64,000 nucleotides of DNA, from positions 75,631,257 through 75,695,256 of the forward strand of contig NC_077238.1 in the NCBI RefSeq assembly GCF_947179165.1. The letters run 5' to 3'. The stretch's first letter is position 1, and every line of letters begins with the position of its first letter. A program made the position numbers and the translations under genes. The DNA is from Solanum dulcamara. Taxonomy: Eukaryota > Streptophyta > Magnoliopsida > Solanales > Solanaceae. The notes beneath the pieces were generated by a model, which was not told the DNA's origin, did no database searches, and saw only the letters and a list, made by a program, of their open reading frames with translations. Below are positions 10,772-21,020 of this stretch, one piece after another.

Positions 10772-11701
10772 CAGTGTTTAGGGGAGCGCGAAGCGTAAAA
10801 AGGCGACAAGGTCCTACTTCACGCTTTAAGCGAAGCGTGAAGCAAAGCGCTCGCTTCATTGAAGTGAAGCACAATTTAAAAGAAAAAAGGCCAAAATAAA
10901 TAGAGACAAAAGATATAAGCAAAAATTCATATTAAAAACTAAAAAAGGCCCCCTTTAGTTGTCTTCTCATAAAACAGACATACAATTGTTGTCCTAATGA
11001 TCTCACTAACTTTTTTCCCGGATTTTCATGCCGGGTCAACCATTTTTTATCGCGGATAAGATTTAAGAAAAATAATCAACATTATATTTTATCACTATTA
11101 AGAAAAAATTCACGATAAGGCTGCGTACAATAGACCCTTATGGTCGGGCCCTTCCCCGGACCCTGCACATAGCGGGAGCTTTAGTGCACCGGGCTGCCCT
11201 TTTTTTTATATTTTATCACTATTAAGAAAAAATTCAGCAATATTTTAGTCATTGTTAAGAAACAAAACAATGCAGCAATATATATTTCAATCACTATGAG
11301 GAAAAAAATCAGCAATATATAATTTAAATAATCAAAGCTAAACAGCACAAAGGAAAACAGAGTAACGAACAGAGTAGAAAAAAAGAAGAAAAATCCCAGG
11401 CTAGCAGTGCCACTGCACCAGAAAGAAGAAGAAAGAAAAGAGAAAGTACTGGAAAGAAAGAGTACACTGAAACCTTACTATTCGTATTTCGTAAGGACAA
11501 GGTAAGGCGCGACTCTTTTTATTCTTTAAAATTGATCACTTATTAATTAAAAAAATAAAAGCGCTGCTTTTCTCGCTTCGCCGCTTCTGGTTGAATCGCG
11601 CTTCAAGCCCAGAAGCGGCCACTTCATTTCACGTGCCTCGCTTCAGCCCTCACTTTTCTTCACCGCTTAAAGCGATGAAGTGCTCGCTTTCCCGAACACT
11701 G
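10772..11701. mobile_element. hAT-type MITE 1 (930 bp) in ISY1 intron
   Basis: Terminal inverted repeats CAGTGTTTAGGGGAGCG and, at the other end, CGCTTTCCCGAACACTG. Perfect 8-bp target duplications GTTGGAAT at 10764-10771 and 11702-11709. The CAGTG termini and 8-bp TSD are hAT hallmarks. Subterminal regions are dense in short GC-rich words (GCGAAGCG, AAGCGTGAAGC), typical of transposase-binding subterminal repeats. No transposase. A SINE is inserted inside (11113-11205). Confidence 0.85.
11113..11205 (+). mobile_element. Short SINE with 31-bp TSD, nested in MITE 1
   Basis: The unit runs from CGATAAGGCTGCGTACAATA to the poly-T tail after CACCGGGCTGCCC. It is flanked by perfect 31-base direct repeats (11082-11112 and 11206-11236; TTATATTTTATCACT...AAAATTCA), an unusually long TSD. 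The same repeat type recurs at about 17066-17150. T-tailed plant SINE, 5'-truncated at 93 bp. Confidence 0.85.
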
Positions 11702-12689
11702 GTTGGAATAGGGTGCGATGTTGTTGTTTGTCTCCAAATGTGGTGAAGCTGGAATGTCAGTGACTTGAGACACATGAAATCAGAGAAATGAATAGGACAA
11801 TCTGGAGATGGTTCTTTGGTTCATACAAATAGATTTGAGAAAGACTAAGCACTACCAATGATTGGTTTACAATGGTTTTTGGTTTCCCATCACAAACATG
11901 TATTTACTTAACAGATTTAAATAAGAGATGGCGCTTAGCCTAAAATTGCTTATTAGTATTTTTTGGTTGATAAGTTTATTAAATGTCTTTGATATGTTTG
12001 ACAACGGTGTTTTGACAGTGCTCTAATAAATTCCTTTTTTCCCAATTGTAACTAAGCAACAACATTAAAGCTAGTGTCCACAACTACAAAAAAACTCAAC
12101 CTAGCTTGCTTCAATTGCATTCTCTGTTCCTTAAATTTTTCCAGTTACTTCATGTGTGGTCTTTGTTTGGGAGGAAACAGAGAAAATGAGAGAACAGGAA
12201 AGCAATGATAAACTGATGGCTAAGGTTTTCAATAGTTTTTCTTTAGAATACAAAATAATATAGTAAAGATAAAACTATTGAACATGTCTTGGATAAGGAT
12301 ATGTTGCTCAGACCTCAGAGAACTTGGAAAGTCATTTATGATCCTTTGGTATAGTGTATTATGGAATGCCATTAGAAATGATCTTGTTCAATTGGTGGGC
12401 TGTATCCTAAAAAACAAAAATCAAGAATTGTTTTTCAAGCTACAACAATTTCTACCTTCTGGATATAGATGTCTAAAAGTATGGGAAAGGCAATATTTCC
12501 TTGGCTGGGAGGTACTTCTGAAGGGAAAGAGGGTGGCGGGAAGATGACGAGAAAGGATTTGTTGTCTTTAATTTTTTGGGGTAAAAGACCGAAAAATCCC
12601 CATTACAAATGAGATTAGTTAGGATATTTAAGAGAAACAAAAAATGGGTACATTGTTAACCTACTTCAGCAATGTAATAGATTAGCAAA

Positions 12690-12817
12690 ATCCTACATGT
12701 ATAGTATGTATATACATATGTGTCTATAGGTGTATAATATGCATATATGCATGTATAATATATATACACTTATACATGCTATATGCACGCATATGTGCCT
12801 ATATATACACATATATA
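12690..12817. repeat. AT/ATGC-rich cryptic simple repeat
   Basis: Alternating purine-pyrimidine words (TATACATATGTG, GCATATATGCATG, TATATATACACAT) without an exact period. Abuts the poly-A end of the LINE. Confidence 0.5.
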
Positions 12818-13423
12818 CCTTTTTTTTATTGATCAAGTAAAAGATTTCATTGATAATGACAAGGCCATAATGATCGTATATAAGAGTTATACCAAAAAAC
12901 TGAAACCTGCATAATATGGTTCTCTCTGAAAGAGACTCAATCCTCTATACAAACCGAAACTACATGGGTGCGCTAAAAGAAAATAAGGAATTGGACCTCC
13001 CCTTCAAAAGCTCTCATATTTCTCTTTCTGAATGATCCACAAAAAAAGCTTTGCGCCTTCTCCTAGCTTCACTCTTCCCATTGAACATCAACTCCTTCGT
13101 GGGCTTCTGCATTGCCGAAGAAACACCAAACCATTTAAAGATATCCCACAATAACTCGTAGCTAGTTTGCAATGTATCAGAATATGATCCACGTCCTCAT
13201 CTGCCTTCTTACGTAGGAAACACCAACTTATGCAAACAACCTGCCCTTTTCTAAGATTCTCTGCCGTCAACATCACCCCTCTCGTTGCTAATTAGTGAAG
13301 AAACGCCCCTTCTTCGGCACCTTAAGGTTCCCAGACCGAATCATATGGAAAAATGTCCTTTGCCCTACCCAAAAGCTTCTCATAGAAGGACTTAATAGAG
13401 AAAACTTTGTTATTTTCCAAATC

Positions 13424-14362
13424 CAGTGTTCTAAAAGGTGCTCGCCTCTCGCCAAAGGCGACATGGCAAGGCAAGGCGATGGCTTGTCGCCTTTTCTCTG
13501 TGTGGTGAGGCGAGATCCAAAAGGCGACGCAAGGCGACAGAATGGCGAGAGGCGACCAGGCGAGGCGAGGCGAGAATGGCGCGCCATTTGTATTTTTTTA
13601 AAAAAACGAACTGATTTAATAATTAAAAGAAAATATTAGGTTTTTTTTTGGTTTTTTTGACAAATCTGCAGTCCTGCACTCTATTCTCTCCTGCGCAAAC
13701 AGCCACGATCCTTCTCTCCTTCGCAGTTTGCACAAGTCGCGACTTTCTCCAGTTCTTGTTTCTTCTTTCTTCTTCAGCTGCTCAAGCATCAACTCTCAAC
13801 AGGTACGTTTCAGTCTTCATCTTCAGTTCATTTTTTTAATTCTCTTCTTCTTTCTTCTTCTTCTTCTTCTTCTCTTCTTCAGTTCCTCTCTTTTTCTTCA
13901 GTCGACTCAGCAGTCAGCAGAGTGCTATATTTTTCTAGTGCTCTGTTTTTATATTTTTGGACTTTAGAGCTACTGAGTACTGAGTCACTGACTGTGACTG
14001 CAATGAGCAATCTGCCAATATTTTTTTATTTTTTTTTTAATTCTTCTATATTTATTTCTTTCATAATCAATTTAGTTTTATACTAATTTTGATAATCTTG
14101 AAGAAGAATAGACTTTTAGAGTTCTAGTATTGTTTGTCAATTGTCTTATGAATTATTGAATCATTCAAGTTTTAGACTTTTAGTGTCTATTATTAGGTTT
14201 TGAATTGAAATATTTGCTAATATATGTTATTGCTATTGAGATTTTGGACATTTATTTGCAATTAAATATTTTAAGAATTTGGTATTAATTGGCGCCTCAA
14301 TTCAAAAAGGTGAGCGCCTCGCCTCGCTACGCCCTTGTCACCTTTTGCCGTCCAAAACACTA
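13424..14362. mobile_element. hAT-type MITE 2 (939 bp), inserted in the LINE
   Basis: Ends CAGTGTTCTAAAAGG and CCGTCCAAAACACTA (imperfect inverted repeats; the last base deviates). Perfect 8-bp TSD TCCAAATC at 13416-13423 and 14363-14370. Subterminal zone packed with AGGCGA/GGCGAG words at the left end and GCGCCTCGCCTCGC at the right. Nearly the same length and end structure as MITE 1, so probably the same superfamily. A long CT-rich central part (TTCTTCTTC runs about 13845-13880). Open frames within are incidental. Confidence 0.85.
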
Positions 14363-14689
14363 TCCAAATCCCAACTCAAAGTATTGGGTTTGTCAACTAG
14401 CTCGCAATGCTAGTGAAGTAAAACTAGCAGTATCTGAATCTTGGTCGCCTCCCAATCTTATCTTGGAAATTCCTCTTGAACCTCAAATCCCAAAAAGTCC
14501 CATCCCTTTGTGACCCCCTAACTCAATCCTTTTGGCAAGGTCCTATACAAAACCGGGAAATCATCTGTTAGCGCCAAACTCCTCACCACTTTTGGCCTCA
14601 AAAACTAGCTCTATTCCCAATCCCAACCTTAAAAGCAATGTTTTCATAAAAGGCTTACCACTCCTTCATTATTTTCTCCATACGCCACA

Positions 14690-14800
14690 TCCGAAAGGGT
14701 ATACTGATCACATTAGTTTTCCACTCACCCTCCTTCATTATATTTCTCCACATGACACCCGAAAGGGTATAGTAATCACATTAGTTCTCCACTCACCCTT
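14690..14800. repeat. Two-copy tandem duplication in LINE
   Basis: CCGAAAGGGTATACTGATCA and following bases at 14690-14732 recur with a few changes at 14758-14800 (about 69-base period). A local duplication within the decayed LINE. Confidence 0.75.
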
Positions 14801-15356
14801 CCATTACTCCATATTTTTCCGTTATCACTCCATTCCATAAAACTTCTCCCTCCTTCCCGAATCTCCACAACCATTTATCCAAAAGTGCCTTGTTAAAAAC
14901 CTTCAACACCATTTAGGAGTAGTCACGGTCTCCCATTGAACTAAGTGGAACTTCTTTGCCTCGTCCTCTGCATCCCAAATAAAGTTTTTTTGTAATCCCT
15001 TGAATTTTCCTATAACAACAGTAGGTGCATTGAATAGGGACATGCAATATGTAGGAATACTTGATAAAGTGCTCTTAAGAAACACTTCCTTCCCTGCTTT
15101 TGAAATACCTCTTCTGCCGCCTTGTCAGCCTTTTCTCTACCCCTCTGAATGATCGGATTCCAAATAATTTGATCTTTGTTCGAGTGATCTTTGTTTGAGA
15201 CCCCTAGAGGTAAAGCCAGGTAGGTAGTTGGGAGGGCCCCTAACTTACAATGCTAAACTTGGGCAACTTGTATATACATTATATATGTATATATGAAATC
15301 ACTTTTCATGCCGACATAATTATGCTTTGTGATTTATTGCAACCACACCAAAATGG

Positions 15357-16085
15357 CCTGAATGGGGGTGTATTAAGGACATTTCTAATGTGTCAAAATA
15401 TCTCACATGCCTTTTGTGAAAAAAAGGTGGTGTTTTTGCAGTTTCAAATTTGAGTTTTGTTTTCTCATCAAAATTAATTGTCCCCTATTTTCCAAATGCT
15501 TTGGAAAAAAAAATATTCTGATGGAGAAAAAAAGTTACTTTTGCAGCACTCCATATGTGAAAAAAGTAAGCAACTATGACCCCCTCTATTCTTCTTTTCA
15601 TTTAGTCTTATGCTATACAACACCCCTTAATTTAGTTGGAAAAGACATAAGTCACACCCTGTAGTTGTCCAAAATATCAGTGTGTAAATGACTTTTTTGG
15701 ACAACTAGGGGTTGTAACTTATGTCTTTTCCCTTTTTAGTTTATCTTAATATTTGCGGATAAAAGTCAAAAAGGTTCAAATTATTTATGTTCTGCATGAA
15801 CATATATAAAATAGAGAAGCTATAATTAATGGATGTATAGCATGCACCTTAATGTAATGGATAAAGAGGAGCTGTTATTACTTAAGTTTTTTCATTGTAT
15901 GTTCCCTCCATCAAAATATTTTATTTCTTGGAGAAAAAATTCTTTAATGCATTGGGAACATCTAACATAATTAATTTGATGAGAGCGAACTAAATTCAAA
16001 TTTGGAATTGCAAAATCCTATTTTTTACGAAGGGTGTGATAGACATTTACACATAGGAAGTGTCCATAATACCCCCATTATGAAT
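15357..16085. mobile_element. Foldback/MULE-like MITE (about 0.73 kb)
   Basis: Long imperfect terminal inverted repeats of about 110 bases. The left end AATGGGGGTGTATTAAGGAC and the right end (reverse complement) TAATGGGGGTATTATGGACA continue inward through matching CAAATTTGA segments. A second perfect-looking hairpin lies in the middle (15640-15733: AAAAGACATAAGTCACACCC pairing with GGTTGTAACTTATGTCTTTT). No convincing TSD found. Non-coding. Confidence 0.65.
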
Positions 16086-16489
16086 ATAGTACATAATTCT
16101 TACGCTTTTCTGCGCTTTCTCTTTTGACTACCCTGATGGTCCTTATGAGTTAGATTCAATAGAACTCAATCAAACCCTACTCTTCTTTGTTAAGATGGAG
16201 AATTCACCAAGTCTACTTCATCATCAATGATGAATCACATTCTATGAGCTGGGATTTTATTTCATTGTCAAAGCAATTCCAGTCAAGTTTTTTCTTTTAC
16301 CATCAAGTCTTGAGTTAAATGTCTCAATTTCTCAAAAAAGTAATTCGACTAATGGGGATTTTTGAGGAAAAACTGTTTATCTGGTTTTAAGTGCAAACTC
16401 CATTTAGTTTTTCATGTTAAAACCTGTTTTTATGAATGATTAACAATGTGAAATCTCCAATTTCAATATGAGATTGGATATGGCCTGAA

Positions 16490-17010
16490 AAGGATGTGAG
16501 AGGACAAGTATGTCCTCCTTTTGGAACTAGTATCGGTCAATCAGAAGTTATCTGACGAACTACCTGCTGCTGAAAATGTGATGGTAGTCAAAGTTCAGCC
16601 ACCTTGGAAGGTGTATCTGGATGGTACTGTGCAACTTGAAGGATGTGGTTGTGGTTTCACTACTTTTCAAGGAGAATCGAGAGCTTGAGAAACAACCATT
16701 GAGATGAATTAGTAATGATTGTAAGTCTTCAGAAACTCCAAGTTTGCTGTCAGTTAGCTTCTTAGTAGCTTCAAAGTGAGAAGATTATGTTGTTTCCATG
16801 TCACAATTAGCTCAAATTTATGGGCCTTTGGCTTGATATGATGTAACATTAGCATAAAATCAGTGTTATAAGTTATTAAAGGCTCGCTTAAGCCTCGAAG
16901 CTCTGTGAAGATGCATATGAAGAACACCGAGAAGCACATTTTGTCCGTGTCTGTGAAGTAGAGAACAAGAAAGTTGACAACAACCCCATCTGATGGTATT
17001 TCTTCCAGCT
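16490..17010 (+). pseudogene. Degraded gypsy pol (RNase H region) remnant
   Basis: One frame (about 16550-16690) reads PAAENVMVVKVQPPWKVYLDG followed by a Gly-rich GCGCGF, resembling the start of Ty3/gypsy RNase H (W-x-x-Y-x-D-G-A). Downstream frames are scrambled, with possible ENKKVD remnants near 16960. Short and full of stops; assignment from motif resemblance only. Confidence 0.4.
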
Positions 17011-17065
17011 TGCTTACCGTTATCAAATAAGCTGGTCAGGAAGAGGATCCTTGGGTGTAGCGAGT

Positions 17066-17152
17066 AAAGTTGCGTACAATAAACCCTTGTGGTTAGGCCC
17101 TTTTCCTAACCCCGCGCATAGCGGGAGTTTTAGTGCATCGGGCTGCCCTTTA
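17066..17152 (+). mobile_element. SINE copy (same type as 11113-11205)
   Basis: GTAAAGTTGCGTACAATAAA, then CGCGCATAGCGGGAG and GCATCGGGCTGCCCTTTAT, closely matching the nested SINE. No clear TSD. Lies about 590 bases before the ISY1 acceptor. Confidence 0.75.
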
Positions 17153-17742
17153 TAAAATTGCAGCTCAAGTTCATAAGCAGTGGTATTTGCTACTCTGAAT
17201 ATCATTTCACTTAAAGATTGATCCCAATATTAGTCTTGCTATATAACACTTATCAAGTAGCACTTCTTCCAGCCAACTAGCCTTGTCACCAAATTTGTGA
17301 TCTGCTTCTTGCACCAACATTCTTATATATAATGTCACTAAGAACGTAATTTAAGTAAAAGAAAGTTCAGTTTTTTTCTTAAGATATAATGTGTGGACAG
17401 ATTTTAGTTAGTAGGTTGCAAATGGTCTTATGACTTGAACTACTTAAAATACATGGGGAATGTGGATAGATTGTGAATTAGCAGGTTGGAAGTTCTATAT
17501 ATAAATGAAAATTTAGTTTATCAGAAATTTTGTAGCTTTATGTTGTTTATGCATGTATGATGTAGCCATTACATATTATTGTATTTAACAAAAATCTAGG
17601 TTGAATAAAAGCTTTGTTGGACACGTGTAAAAAAAATATTACTTTGTCCTTTAATGTTTTTTGTGTGGCTACATTTTAGATTTTCTTCTGCTTGGTATTT
17701 TTCGGCAATTCTTATGTTGATTTGTTTGCTGAATATGTGTAG

Positions 17743-18175
17743 GTATGATATATACAAGAGGATTGATGCCAGCTACTACGGATACAGAGATGAGGAGGAT
17801 GGAATATTGGTAAAGTTGGAGGGCCCAGCAGAGAAGAAGATGCGGGCTGCAGCTGTGAAAGAATGGATGGAGATGGAAGAGATAAAGAGGGAAGCCAAGA
17901 AGGCGGTAAAAAGTGGTGAGGTAGTGGAGGTGGGTTTGGGATCAAAGATATTGTTCGAGGAGGAAGAGGATGTGATAGAGGAGGAGAGGATGGAGAGGGA
18001 GAGGGAGAAGGACAGAGAAAAAGAATATGTGGTACATGTACCATTGCCAGACGAGAAGGAGATTGAGAGGATGGTGGTGGAACATAAGAAGATGGAGCTT
18101 CTGAGCAAATATGCTAGTGAGGATCTAATGGAAGAGCAAATGGAAGCTAAAGCCATGCTTAACATTCAAAGGTAG
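17743..18175 (+). CDS. ISY1 pre-mRNA splicing factor, exon 2
   Basis: Second and last coding exon. It begins G-TAT-GAT after the AG at 17741-17742 and encodes YDIYKRIDASYYGYRDEEDG, the canonical ISY1 middle motif. A long charged helical tail follows (EWMEMEEIKREAKKAVKSGE, EEEEDVIEEERMEREREKDREKE), then VPLPDEKEIERMVVEHKK and the conserved end LLSKYASEDLMEEQMEAKAM...NIQR before TAG. The tail is very acidic/basic and probably forms a single long helix in the spliceosome. The longer upstream frame from 17654 is intronic read-through, and antisense frames here are shadows caused by codon bias of the charged repeats. Confidence 0.95.
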
Positions 18176-19059
18176 GTGGCATAGAGAGCATATGTTTCTA
18201 CTCGATGTAAAGAGGAGTTGTTGGCTTTTCTACGAAGATGTTGCATTAATCCGACTGTTTTCTAGCGTTTTTGTACTACTTTTCAAGTGTAGCAAACTAG
18301 AAATGAATAGAATGACTATTTTTCAGGCTTCGCTTCGTGCTATTCAGCTATAACATTGATTTTCTAGTTGCAGAACAACACGATGAAGTGCATAGAATGT
18401 GGTTTGAGCTTTTAACTATTCTGCGTCGTGAATCCTCAGGAAATTTAATTCGATTTTTGCTCATTTCATTCCAACAACAAACAGAAACTACATCTATTTC
18501 AGCATCGAGTGATTATTTAGTAGTATTTATTATGCTATTTTGTAGTCATTATGTGTGTTTTCTGCTGCCCTTTTTTACATAATTTTGTAGTTCAGTTAAA
18601 ATTTGAATAAAAAGCAATCCTCCAAAGCAACCATTTGCATTATTAACGCAGATTTCAGGTTTATTGTTTGTTTTCCATTAACCCCCTTTTTAACTTCCTT
18701 TAGAGAAGTCTATGCGGAGGGGAAGGGGTAAATCGAAAAAGTATTGAAGAGAGGTGATTAGATAAGATATGGTGCTACTCCACATCACCGAGGAAATGAC
18801 CTTAGAAAAGAGTGGAGGTCACGGATTAGGGTTGAAGGCTAGTAGGGATAGAATGGTGTTTTGCCGTGTGTCGGATTTGGGTGGTCGTAGGTCTAGGCGT
18901 GCCTTCATAGTTGTGTTGCTATTGCCTTTGATGATCATAGTACTTTGCTATAGTTATTGTTCTTGTCTTGTAAATTTTGCATTGCATTTTTTAAAATTTA
19001 TTTATTTATTTATTTATATTTTTTATTTTTTTCATTATGCTATATATATTGTTTTTATC
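18176..19059. other. ISY1 3' UTR and intergenic DNA
   Basis: The first 400 bases are a plausible 3' UTR, with AATAAA-like AATAAAAAGC at about 18606. No gene beyond that; a TTTA microsatellite lies near 19000-19016. Confidence 0.4.
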
Positions 19060-19205
19060 TCGTACTTGGAACTGAGACTTTTGAACCGAGGATCTTTCGA
19101 AAACAGTCTCTCTACCTCCATGAGGTAGTGGTAAAGTTTGTATACATCCTACCCTCTCAAGACCCTACTTGTGGGATTTCACTGGGTATGTTATAGTTGT
19201 TGTAG
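19060..19205 (+). mobile_element. SINE with TTG-type 3' end
   Basis: Solanaceae-style SINE 3' half: TTGAACCGAGGATCTTTCG, CTCTACCTCCATGAGGTAGT, CACTTGTGGG-like CTTGTGGGATTTCACTGGGT, ending in GTTGTTG. The short minus-strand copy at 46517-46560 has the same 3' end. The 5' end is not delimited. Confidence 0.75.
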
Positions 19206-19222
19206 AGAAAACGATAATTTTG

Positions 19223-19608
19223 GTCGGGGGTGGCAATTGGATGGGTTAGCTCAAATTTAGGCGGGTCATATTGGGTCAAGATCCAACTCAACTCAAATTT
19301 ATTTGGGTCAAACAGGTCAAGATCCAATCCAATTCAATTCAATTTTTTCTCAGTTTAATTGTTTTATTTTTTCTTTTAAACTATGTTAGTATCTAATAAA
19401 TTATTTTTTCTTTATTATGAATATATATAACATATTATTTTTTTTAAAAAAAATCTCATTAGTCAATTTGGATTATATATCAACTCAATTTTGAATGGAT
19501 TAAAATGAATTAAGCTAATAAATAAACGAATTGTGAATTGTTTCAAGACCGACTCGAATTGCTTTTTTTTTTTATTGTGATGCAGGTTGAATTTGATTTT
19601 GTCGCCCC
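19223..19608. mobile_element. hAT-like MITE (386 bp)
   Basis: Imperfect termini GGGGGTGGCAA (after GTC) at the left and TTTGTCGCCCC at the right; direct repeats TAATTTTG at 19215-19222 and 19609-19616 as 8-bp TSD. The interior has repeated GGGTCAAGATCCAA-type words. Non-coding. Confidence 0.65.
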
Positions 19609-19616
19609 TAATTTTG

Positions 19617-20554
19617 ATCAAACAAGAATGGAAATTCAAGTAGTGTGAGAACTATGGCTACTATTGTTTTACCGGTCTGTCTATACCATCATATCTTGAA
19701 TGCATGTGAAGGGTCGATAAGAAACCATAGGATGGCGTTGGAAACGAATAATGTCTAAGGCGAAAACACAAGGTTTTAGTTCCATCTCTTAAGTTTTAAT
19801 GAACTTAGCTACTCGATATCTATTATAGTGAAAGACAATACACATATCCGATGAAATAATTGAGATATGTTCAAATTGATTTCATTAAAAAAGAAGGTTC
19901 TAACCACAATTTGAACTCACTAGATCATGCCATCATTTCCAAAGTCAACTTCACTTGGATCAAGGTCAGTCAGTAACTCTACCAAATGAACAGAAAGGAA
20001 CATATATTTCCCATCAGCCATCAGTAACATTTGTGATTTCCAATGGTTGCTTTTTAAAAAAATTTAACTTTCTTTTTTCAAAGCTCTAGCAGTAATTAAA
20101 TTAAATTACATCTACTGTACATACACAAAATTTACCAAAAAAAAGACCTTTTTTTTTTAGCTAGAGTAGTATAGTGGCCATCATATATTGAATTGATCCA
20201 TGCTTCATACAAATCAATTGAAAAGAAATTTTACCAAAAAAGATTTTGACACAAGAAATTTAGCTTTTGTGTATAGTTTTTTTTAGGATATAATATTCAT
20301 CAATTTCATCTAACTGGAAATCTTGAATCCCTAAATTCAGCTACTATTATATGGGTCAAAGCCAAACAGGTTTTGTCCCAAGAAACAAAGCCCATTTTGT
20401 CTGTCATTGAATTGTCAAATCCCTTATTACCTGCTTCTTGGAACATAACACAAGTAAAGGTCACACAATTAATTAACCATGATGTGACTATCTCAAAAAA
20501 AATAAAAATTGCTTTAGTGATCTTAGACACATTGACCAAACTATTCTGTAAACA
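19617..20554. other. Intergenic AT-rich DNA
   Basis: No gene. The frame 20373-20693 partly overlaps a SINE and has no recognisable domain. Confidence 0.35.
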
Positions 20555-20690
20555 CTATGAACTGGCTAATTTGAATTTGCGTCCGATAACTCGAGGGGAT
20601 GTAAAATGCACTTTATCAAGAGGGTTTTCATTTTTAGGCTTCGAACGATCCCAACCATTCTATCATTCGACCACAACTCTGGGTGGTATG
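20555..20690 (-). mobile_element. tRNA-derived SINE remnant
   Basis: On the minus strand: an A-box-like TTGTGGTCGAATGATAGA, a B-box-like GATCGTTCGAAGCC, then AAAACCCTCTTGATAAAG and ACGCAAATTCAAATTAG, the order seen in tRNA-derived Solanaceae-type SINEs. Ends poorly delimited. Confidence 0.55.
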
Positions 20691-20825
20691 TGACCGCCTC
20701 AATAGTCAATAGTGCGTGTTGAAAGTAGGACGGCGTAAAAGGGGTAGGGTGAATTTATAAATACCTTTGCATGTATTAATAAATAGTTTTAACAAAAATT
20801 TTTTGGTCATTTTGAGATGAGCTGC

Positions 20826-21020
20826 ACTACTAGAAATTATTAGAAATAAAGGTTTTTTTCATCGACATCAGTAAAAAAAAATTATGTTATAGAACATGAT
20901 TATCTCACTTATTTTTCATTGAACCTACTCACTAGAAAATTGTATGGTAAGAAACAGATTCTCACCGAACTAGTGAGAAGCTTCCTAATTTTTTCATATG
21001 GAATAATTACTATACTATTT
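20826..21020. mobile_element. CACTA-like MITE, partial
   Basis: Begins CACTACTAGAAATTATTAG and shares internal words with 54156-54416 (GTTATAGAACAT, ATTATYTCA, ACAGATTCTC). The matching right terminus is not found, so it looks truncated. Confidence 0.5.

Larger units (their letters stand above)
12818..15243 (-). mobile_element. 5'-truncated LINE (L1-like), split by MITE 2
   Basis: Minus-strand non-LTR retrotransposon remnant. Reading from 15243 downward: a conserved RT C-terminal stretch (YLALPLG, then IIWNPIIQR), then LKSTLSSIPTYCMSLF at about 15085-15040, FIWDAEDEAKKFHLVQW, later a zinc-binding zf-RVT type segment (LTAENLRKG...DEDVDHILIHC, about 13266-13160), then RNMRAFEGE near 12990 and a poly-A tail (poly-T at 12818-12827). 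Frameshifts and stops break the frame. The hAT MITE 13424-14362 sits between the RT part and the zf-RVT part. Only the last part of ORF2 remains. Confidence 0.85.
10032..17742 (+). other. ISY1 intron 1 (7,711 bp)
   Basis: GT at 10032-10033 and AG at 17741-17742; the pyrimidine tract before the acceptor is weak (TTTGTTTGCT then GAATATGTGTAG). Most of its length is transposon-derived (listed separately). Exon phase is preserved across it and the flanking protein blocks are contiguous in ISY1 proteins, so I am confident this is one intron and not two genes. Confidence 0.9.

Noticed and set aside
13295..14840. Several 60-115 codon frames in the ISY1 intron
   Set aside because: They lie in MITE 2 and LINE sequence in the wrong frame or strand and show only repeat-driven composition.
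16860..16915. CAGTGTTATAAG start as a third hAT MITE
   Set aside because: CAGTGTT is followed by GGCTCGCTTAAGCC as in related elements, but no right end or TSD could be found.
17654..17742. Independent gene starting at 17654
   Set aside because: The frame upstream of 17743 is intronic and hydrophobic; the conserved ISY1 sequence starts exactly after the AG at 17741-17742 and joins exon 1 in phase.
17712..18165. Two long antisense open frames opposite ISY1 exon 2
   Set aside because: They mirror the purine-rich Glu/Lys codons of the real exon (Ser/Pro/Leu-rich antisense) and have no recognisable domain.
20373..20693. 106-codon frame as a gene
   Set aside because: Its second half is antisense to a tRNA-derived SINE and the first half has no domain.
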